A DNA stretch of 64,000 nt from Micromussa lordhowensis (lineage: Eukaryota > Cnidaria > Anthozoa > Scleractinia > Lobophylliidae), in NCBI GenBank assembly GCA_964020085.1, contig OZ026600.1:17923343-17987342 (forward strand), written 5' to 3'. The position numbers and the translations under genes are program-made. Of this stretch, positions 57,413-64,000 are shown in pieces (position 1 is the stretch's first letter; each line of letters begins with the position of its first letter). Under the pieces are notes generated by a model that saw nothing but the letters and a program-made list of their open reading frames with translations, searched no databases and was not told the origin of the DNA.

Positions 57413-57958
57413 TTCCCGATGAAGAGTTGGTGTGTATCACTGAGACATTGTGAATTCCTCGGAGCCAGTAAGTACCTGAATAGTATCGGAATCTCTTAGT
57501 GAAAAAGTCGTATTTTGTTGATGCGGTTGCTATTGTTTTGCCTGTTGTTGATCAGTATCATTTTGTCATTTGATATTTCTTGGGCCTGACATGAATTTTA
57601 AGGGATTTTTCAACTTATCTCTGAACTGATTTAGACTTGAAGAGAACGGAACGCCCGAATATTTCGGAATATAAGAGAAGTGCAAAACGAAGCGCGAGTC
57701 AAAAGTCGTACTTTTCAACATCACATCTATTGATTGAGAAGCGACCAGTACAAATCAAAATGTAATACAAAATTTGCGTTTCCCTCGCACAAACTAGTGA
57801 CGAAGACCGTGCATCATCAGTAAAAAATAAATGACAAAAGGCAAGTGCTTTATTTTGTTAGTGTGCTCGCACCACTCTCAAGTCTGGGAATATTATCTTA
57901 CAAAACGTTTCAGTTATACAGTGAAAAAGAATGATGGAGGTAATTAAACACTTCCTAC

Positions 57959-58261
57959 CAGCGTAAACGTCATCGTGATGGGAAGCTGGCCCCATGCCTT
58001 TGGACGTAGATCCGGACAATCCGAGACGATATTGCAATCCAGGACGAAGATTACAAAGGGTGACATTATTGCTCGTTCCACTTACGGTCAAGTTTCCTTC
58101 GTGTCCATTATCTTGTCCTTCGAGACAAACCGCAACGTAGGTTATGGTGTAGCTAAGAATCTGACCATTGCGATCATAATCTGAAATTGGTTCCCATTTG
58201 ACTCGTAAGCATCCGCCCTCGAGGATTTCGTACCCAAGGTAATTCGGGGGAGAGTCAGGAA
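57959..58261 (-). CDS. Gene A exon 3: FN3-A, unit 1
   Basis: A fibronectin type III domain of 101 codons begins VPDSPPNYLGYEI. The B-strand Trp sits in LRVKWEPIS, and the E-F region has NLRPGLQYR, the usual L-x-P-x-x-x-Y. Three cysteines (GGCL, AVCLEG, TLCNL) are shared with the other FN3-A copies and may pair. The acceptor is atcacag and the donor gtagga, both phase 1. Confidence 0.9.
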
Positions 58262-59216
58262 CTGTGATAAAATAAAAACATATCGTTTGTCATGATCTGA
58301 AATACTGACGTGTGTATTAAAAAGACCAAAAAAATCGTTATAGCGCCGATGCCAAAGTTGAATAATTTAGCCAGTTTCGAATTCTGTAATCCCCCAAAAC
58401 TAGTCAACGTCATTTTTGTTTAATTTTTCCGCACCGTACTGTTTTTTTGGCTTTTCGTGTTTCCGCTATTTCACGATTTCAATAGTTCTAACCCAACAAC
58501 TTCCTATCCCGATCCCAAGAATAACAAACACTTGTTCAGCCCCACAAGTAAACAACAGAACGCAGTCAAAATAGGGTTAACGAGTTATTTGGGAGTCAGT
58601 GTTGAACTTATTAAAACCTATCTTGAAACTAATCGAAAAGAATGAAATTTATCTTAAAAATTTGTTTTATGTTAAAAATTTGTTATTCGTTCTTTATTTT
58701 TCCTTCACCCTTTTTTGGGTGCGTAGTTTTGATGCATTAGTGGCACGTCCTAAAAACAAAATTTGTTATAGAGTCTAGAAATGCGAAAAGAAAATTCTCA
58801 AAAATCAAAATGACTAACGTGGGGGCGTATTGAGTATGATTTTCAGCAAAATAACGAGTAAATCATTTTTAGTTTTATGTTGGTGACTCACTTAACCTGG
58901 TACTTAGTTAAGACCAGCTTCAGCACCATCAGATTAAGACTGTATATATTCAATACGCCATATATTAACTTCTTCAGTGTGCCCACCGAATATAAGATTT
59001 ACCTCCTGTTTACCAGAATACTTAGGGAATGCTTTTAGATTCTCGATATCTCTGCTGATAGCGCTTAAAGGAACTTGACTTAACAGGTAAACGTTACTTT
59101 TTTGTCATAATATTTTTAATCTACCGAACAGAAGTGATAGAGCCATACTACAAAGGAAAGTGAAATTAAAAAACTTTATATCTGTATAACTTGCCAGTTT
59201 TCTACTTAAAACTCAC
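58262..59216. other. Intron 2 of gene A
   Basis: Nothing recognisable is seen. Short ORFs only. Confidence 0.4.
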
Positions 59217-59249
59217 CGTTTGTTACATCGGCTGCTGCTAAGCTGAGGC
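59217..59249 (-). CDS. Gene A exon 2: 33-nt linker
   Basis: This tiny symmetric (phase 1-1) exon lies between ttttgcag and gtgagt. It encodes LSLAAADVTN and so finishes the signal peptide and its cleavage site. It is too short for ORF finders. Gene B has an equivalent 36-nt exon, which supports it. Confidence 0.7.
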
Positions 59250-60734
59250 CTGCAAAATAAAAACCATTTGTACAGATATTAGTCAAAGTACAGGAGAGAG
59301 CGTTTGATTTTACTATAATAAGTGCAATAAGTGCAGGTTAAGGCGTTTAGTTGTCATAAGTTGAGAAACGTTGTCCGTGTCTTAAATTGTTTTGTTTTGA
59401 GTTTGTTCTGACTGCCCTTCTTTTTGTTTTTATCTGACTGCAACTGAAACAAATTATCCGCAACACCTCAAGTTGCACAAAACCGGCATCCATTAGCCAA
59501 TCCGATTCACTGGAGATGATTTGTGAAAGCTTACGAATCGTCTCATGTGCTGTTGCTGGATGCGAACTCCAAAGAGATCATGTAGGACCGCGTATGAGAA
59601 AGTCGGCCTGTTGCGTCGAATAGAAAATTCGCCTGTCCATGAATGAATGTTTGTAAGGAAATGAACTCAGTTTTAAGATGAATTTGAATTGTTATGGTAG
59701 GAAGTTCACCTTTGGCTTTTTCTTTGAAGAATATAAAAAGAAGAATAGCGGTGTTTCTATGGAGTATAGAACTACATGCTGTGCTGCTAGGCGGGTCATA
59801 GGCAAGTGCCTCCAAACTTTCAAGAGTATTTCTATGACTGAAACCAAACGCACAGAAAATTGTTCCTCTAAACAATGCGAGGGAAAAGAAAGGAAAATTA
59901 TACTCGCTTACAATTTTTCAGGGATGTAAACAGCTCGCTCGATTATACTTGTCGCTAGTTGGGAAATGACTCGAGGGAACGGTGGAAATCTAGTCTACTG
60001 CTACTGAGCTCTGCGTTTTCGAGGAGCTACAGCAGTACAGCTATTACCAAGTGCTTTCTTACGAGATGCTTAATAACTTATGATTGTTACTACTGCCAAT
60101 TCCGCATTATGTAACGGATTCGTCTTAAAACAAATCCCTGTTAGATCTTTCCCTTGAACCTTCAAATGAGCACATGTACTACAAAAATAATCAAATTCTG
60201 AATGATATCAGTAAGTACCAGTATAAAAATGCGTGTCAAGTTTCCACGATTATAGACTGTATGTGTTTACGCGCTTACGTCTTGCAGTTGTTCAATTAAC
60301 TGTTTGGATGCCGCTTATTCTAAGATGACTCTCTATGAAACAATTATACATGTACTTATATGCTTGAATGTGCCAGCCAAATTATCACTTTCAGGTGATA
60401 GATAATAGAATGAACTAATTAACACTTTTGGATGAGTTTTCTGTGAAATTTCAGAGATCAGATTGTGATTGTAATGCCCCTATTACATAATGTTATAACT
60501 ATAGCGCAGTCGAAATTGTCATGAAGACCACGAAAGTTCACGCATGGCACAGAGCAATTCAAATCAATCGAATGGTAACCTCGGCTTCCAAACTGCTAAT
60601 TGCCCTGCGACGAAATTGGAGTGCCTCTGTTCTGGCGGGAAATGTTGTAAAATACAGCTCAAAGCGGCGAAAACCGTTTTCAATCGGCTCGACAGGCAAA
60701 TGACCTACAAGTATAGACCAGTATAATGCCTTAC
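59250..60734. other. Intron 1 of gene A
   Basis: This is unique-looking AT-rich sequence between the signal-peptide and linker exons. Short ORFs on both strands have no recognisable domain and look like chance frames. Confidence 0.4.
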
Positions 60735-60822
60735 CTGTGAGACAGAGGCACCAAAAGATGAAGGAAAATCCAGAGAATTTAAATGAAACCATCATTCCGA
60801 GGGAAAAAAAAAAACGCATCAT
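60735..60822 (-). CDS. Gene A exon 1: signal peptide
   Basis: The exon opens with MMRFFFSLGMMVSFKF and continues with a hydrophobic core, FSFIFWCLCLTG. It ends ACA G in phase 1 before a gtaagg donor. A Phe run is encoded by a T homopolymer. Translation could equally start at the second Met pair (residues 10-11), which leaves a more typical 25-residue signal peptide. It joins exon 2 to give LTGLSLAAADVTNG, a plausible cleavage region. Confidence 0.75.
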
Positions 60823-62454
60823 TTCAATGCTGAGATGAATGCCAAATACATGTAGGTATAAGCTTGTGAATGCCGATTAGTAATTATGATAAAACAAGAC
60901 CATGGCAACTGGGAATCAGTGCATTCAACTCAGTTATTGTCATTCGCATAAGTATGATTTCTTTTACGCCGTGACAACAAAAGGCGCCTTTCAACATTGA
61001 ACAATGATGGAATTTATGCGAAGCCTCCGTGCAAACGTATCCGGAAAATTTTTAGAAATAGAGATTTCTTTCTCGGTTTTGAAAAAAAGAAGGATATGCG
61101 ACGAAAACACAGTACCAGCTGCAGCGTTTTCGAATAATTTTCGACGCCAAAAAGAATGGAAATACGATAGTGTCCTTTACGGAACGTGCGTAATGCTATT
61201 TCTATAGGAGCTTGCATACAGCAATTGGTGTCACTTAATCTATGACATCGCCGTATTCGAAAACCTTGGTTTTCACCCGTCCACATGAAAACCATAAGCC
61301 GGCTTTCAAAAAAAATCGTTTTTGAAAACCGTCGATTTTGGTGTTCGAAAAAGCCGATTCCATCTGGACGGAAGCCTTAAGCGGGGAATAGAATCTCGGA
61401 TCTAGATGCTTGTGAACGTACGTGGCAAGAAATTTGTGTGATATGATAATTCGTCTGTGTAAAAATAAAGGCATGCAGAATAAACCCCTGGGCTGAGATT
61501 TTGAAAAGAATTTAATTTTGTGTGTTACAAACTTTTAGGTTTAATACAATTATGTGTCATAAACTAAACCGTATAAAATTCTTCCTGTCTCTCACAAACA
61601 GCACTAGCCTATGTTTGATGCTAAGAACAATTCTTCAAGAAGTTATACGTTTGCCGCATCCGGCTTTACTGCCTGCAGTCTGCAACCTTTGCTCCAAAGT
61701 CATCAGACACCAAACACTTGTAACTGATACCCCAATACATTCGAAAAAGAAATTGTCATACCCTATATAATCTAAGACAGTTGATATGCTTCTGCAAAGA
61801 ATATTCACAAGAATGTTTTCAGCCTAAAATCGGAAGATGAATAAGAATATTCAGCCTGAATCAAAAGATCAATTTTCTAATAAAAAAAAAGTGCATTCAC
61901 GGTAGTTCACTGGCGGCCCAAGCTCAATTTGATATTGTGCAACGCACCATTTATAGCTAGCCTTCAGTTGTATCAAAATAAAGCTATGATGTAGGGTTAA
62001 ACTTCATTTACCTCAACGTAGGGGTTTCTTTGCGTCTTGTATGCAATTTGGGCGCAAATTGTGTCCATTTTGGAGAGAATTGTGACTTTCAATATTTTTC
62101 TCCAGGACGTCCAACCTGGACATCGGAAAACCGCCCCAGAAAACCTGCATAAAATGGACACAATTTGCGTCGAAATTGCGTAAAAGACAAGAAAAACCCT
62201 GCAGTAAGGTCAGTGAAGTTTATTTTAGCATGTTTCTGTGAATTTCCCTCACTGCTGTACAAAGTCTTTAATTCTCAGACGAATTTCTTTGCCCAAGGCT
62301 GTTCGGCACAGACGGATGTTATGCCTCTAGTATAAATTCGGCAAATTAGAAAAGTCAAGTTGCCAACCCTCGTCACTAAAAATATTTAGTATGGAGACCA
62401 ATACATTTGTAAAATCCTGTTGAAATACCACTCAAAGTCGGTGTTAAAAAAACC
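60823..62454. other. Upstream region of gene A
   Basis: No convincing gene is seen. The segment presumably holds the gene A promoter and 5' UTR, but I could not identify a TATA box or start site with confidence. An imperfect inverted repeat around 61255-61375 (gaaaaccttggttttcaccc and its partner near gatttttggtgttcg) looks like a MITE. The remainder shows nothing recognisable. Confidence 0.4.
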
Positions 62455-62600
62455 CTCTGAGGCCTAGTTTACACTAGCGACACCAAACGACATAAGGACG
62501 TTTTGTCGTCATTTTTTGCAGTGTGAACATCCTGACATAATGGCAACATAACAGCATGAACATAACGACATAAGGAAGAAAAACGATTTTTTTTTACTTA
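62455..62600. repeat. Decayed DNA-transposon or MITE-like segment
   Basis: A segment opening gaggcctagtttacactagc, with repeated gacataa- and acataac-type words, resembles the ends of short cnidarian DNA-transposon relics. No clean inverted partner was found, so this is tentative. Confidence 0.25.
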
Positions 62601-62689
62601 TGTCTTTCTTTCGTTGTGCTGAGTCATTTGATCATTGAATAAATAGCTAAAAATGAAAACATCCACAAAAGTAGTGTAGGAATTGGGAA

Positions 62690-62970
62690 GCGCAGCACAT
62701 TTTCGGATTTAGCGTTGTTAGCGTAGTTAGCGTAGTTAGTGTAAGATGCGTAAGATGCGTAAGATGTGTAAAATGCGTTGTGAGCGTAGGATATAGTAAA
62801 AATTAGATATGTATATGTACGCTAAAAATGTGTAGTATGCGTAGTTAGTGTAAAATGCGTAGTTAGTGTAAAATGCGTAGTTAGTGTAAAGTGCGTTGTA
62901 TGCGTAGGATATAGTAAAAATTAGATATCCTACTCTGAAATGACATTTTAGCGTAGTTAGCGTTGTGTAC
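62690..62970. repeat. Subterminal tandem repeats, probable Polinton end
   Basis: There are many copies of short units built on gcgtagttagtgtaaaatgc and gcgtaagat, including three near-identical 20-bp units at about 62835-62895. A longer segment (tgcgtaggatatagtaaaaa) occurs twice, near 62785 and 62900. The placement directly beside the polymerase ORFs suggests the terminal or subterminal repeat of the element. The exact terminus and target duplication were not resolved. Confidence 0.5.
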
Positions 62971-62973
62971 TTA

Positions 62974-63234
62974 CTAATCTATCATAGGCTCAAAATCTAT
63001 TTCAGCCCGAAATTTTTGATTTGTTTTCCTTTCAAAAAGCTTTCTAATTAACCTATCTCGAATCTTAAACCTTTCATTTCTTCTATCTTTAGGAATATTT
63101 TTTGAATTATAATCATTTTCTATTTGATTGATCAATGATATATTTCCTCGTTCTAATGCTCTTCTCATTTTTTTATTATCTATTTTTTTGGAAACACAAG
63201 CATTTTGACATTGTTCTATTATTCTTAATGACAT
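62974..63234 (-). CDS. Small basic ORF beside the Polinton polymerase
   Basis: An 86-codon ORF, MSLRIIEQCQNACVSKKIDN onward, is Lys/Arg/Asn-rich with a likely helical, coiled-coil-like middle (NKKMRRALERGNISLINQIE). I do not recognise the family. It lies 150 bp downstream of the polymerase in the same direction, with AT-rich codon use like the polymerase, and just inside the subterminal repeats. It is therefore probably part of the same element. Confidence 0.4.
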   Translation of the reverse strand: MSLRIIEQCQNACVSKKIDNKKMRRALERGNISLINQIENDYNSKNIPKDRRNERFKIRDRLIRKLFERKTNQKFRAEIDFEPMID

Positions 63235-63386
63235 CTAATCTTTTAATCTTCTTCATTTTTTTTCTTTTAAATTATTTTTTCTTTATTTCTACTTCCTCGC
63301 TGCTCGTCGATTCCTCATCTGAATTAGGGTCATAATCACTATCGCTAGTATCGCTATCAGCAAGAGGGTCTTCCGACAAGAATTTT

Positions 63387-64000
63387 TTATAATTTGGAAT
63401 AGGCATATAACCTTTCTAATAATTTTTTTAAAAAATGATGCCCATATGCATAACTAGTAATACCATCATCTAAAATATATCTTTTATCATCAAAAGGTGA
63501 TAATGATACTTTATTAATTTGGTAACTTGATATTTGATGATACTCTGACCTTATAGTTCTCATCTTATGCCTCATAGTAGTACAATTGTATAAACTATCA
63601 CGATAATCAGAGAGAGATAATTCACACTTTATTACATTCTTTTTAACACCCTTTGCAGTCTTGTTTTCTCGATTTTCTGTCTTGTAAGAATACATTTTAC
63701 TTTTTAGACCAACAAATTCAGTGATTGGATCACCTGACGCTTCATCTTTGAATTTACCAATTACTTTTTTATTATCAACAAAATGGAACTTGGAAGATTC
63801 TGGATAATCACTATTGTCAAATAGGTCCTTATCCATATAGAAATCACTATATACATCTTCTGCGACTATATGGTAAACTAAAGAGTCAGTATCAGTAAAA
63901 AGTAACTTTGCTTCTGGGTATTTTTTTCTGATATAGTTATAGTGGAAGTCATACATTAGTGTTTTACTTAGGTCTAAAATAGAGAATCCAACATAAGAAG
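63387..64000 (-). CDS. Polinton/Maverick-type protein-primed DNA polymerase B, C-terminal part
   Basis: The frame is open to the right window edge and ends at 63387. It reads GFSILDLSKTLMYDFHYNYI, then AKLLFTDTDSLVYHI, where DTDS is the family B polymerase motif C with its metal-binding aspartates, and near its end YILDDGITSYAYGH. That ending and the SK-x-x-MYDFHY context are typical of the protein-primed polymerases of Polinton/Maverick elements. The N-terminal exonuclease and palm regions lie outside the window. This is a mobile element, not a host gene. Relatives in adinto- and Polinton-like viruses cannot be excluded. Confidence 0.82.
   Translation of the reverse strand, partial: SYVGFSILDLSKTLMYDFHYNYIRKKYPEAKLLFTDTDSLVYHIVAEDVYSDFYMDKDLFDNSDYPESSKFHFVDNKKVIGKFKDEASGDPITEFVGLKSKMYSYKTENRENKTAKGVKKNVIKCELSLSDYRDSLYNCTTMRHKMRTIRSEYHQISSYQINKVSLSPFDDKRYILDDGITSYAYGHHFLKKLLERLYAYSKL

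Larger units (their letters stand above)
28606..60822 (-). other. Gene A: giant FN3-CUB modular secreted protein, 28 exons
   Basis: This is the span of a multi-exon minus-strand gene assembled by hand from splice borders and domain homology between its own repeats. The order is signal peptide, linker, three complete FN3-A/CUB1/FN3-B/FN3-C/CUB2/FN3-D cassettes, and a partial fourth. The exons sum to about 6.5 kb (roughly 2170 codons). All FN3 exons are symmetric phase 1-1 and all CUB pairs sum to a multiple of three, which is strong internal support for the model. FN3 and CUB are extracellular domains, so a secreted or surface adhesion, recognition or matrix protein is inferred. No transmembrane helix, GPI signal or terminal stop was found, so the 3' end is unresolved. 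Two FN3 exons contain in-frame TAG codons. Confidence 0.85.

Overview
This is eukaryotic DNA, most likely from a stony coral or another anthozoan cnidarian. It is AT-rich. The genes are built of short, evenly sized exons with clean GT/AG borders and long introns. The introns are full of tRNA-headed SINEs, hairpin MITEs, and Penelope-like, LINE and Polinton remnants of the kinds common in coral genomes. The species call is inference; the exon structure is read directly.

Nearly all coding sequence is on the minus strand and belongs to two large modular secreted or cell-surface proteins, read from high to low coordinates. Gene A (60822 down to 28606) has a signal-peptide exon, a 33-nt linker exon and then a repeated eight-exon cassette: FN3-A, CUB1 (two exons), FN3-B, FN3-C, CUB2 (two exons), FN3-D. 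Units 1 (58261-50218), 2 (49292-43455) and 3 (40883-33429) are complete. Unit 4 has only FN3-A and the first half of CUB1 before recognisable coding stops. Every module border is phase 1. Every CUB is split by a phase-2 intron, and every complete exon or CUB exon pair is a multiple of three.

Gene B (25906 down past coordinate 352) starts again. It has two alternative or duplicated 55-nt signal-peptide exons (25852-25906 and 23157-23211), a 36-nt linker exon and an SRCR exon, followed by CUB2 and FN3-D, a complete cassette (14053-9099), and a further cassette that runs off the left edge. I see no transmembrane segment and no terminal stop in the window. The domain set (FN3, CUB, SRCR) is typical of extracellular adhesion, recognition or matrix proteins; the actual role is unknown.

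The strangest signal is that two separate FN3 exons of gene A (unit 1 FN3-C and unit 3 FN3-B) carry an in-frame TAG exactly where sister copies have the conserved core Trp (TGG). The exons look intact otherwise. They could be skipped without a frame change, could be recent pseudogenising mutations, or could be rescued by A-to-I RNA editing (UAG to UIG, read as UGG).

Mobile DNA: the end of a Polinton/Maverick-type element with a protein-primed B-family DNA polymerase (63387-64000) and subterminal repeats; a THAP-domain relic inside perfect 20-bp inverted repeats flanked by TTAA (30845-31852); a Penelope-type RT fragment (4910-5230); a LINE 3' end with a zf-RVT-like knuckle (about 41820-42745); several tRNA-derived SINEs; and many MITEs, including a 122-bp palindrome with perfect 60-bp arms (56149-56270). 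No rRNA, functional tRNA or CRISPR was seen.
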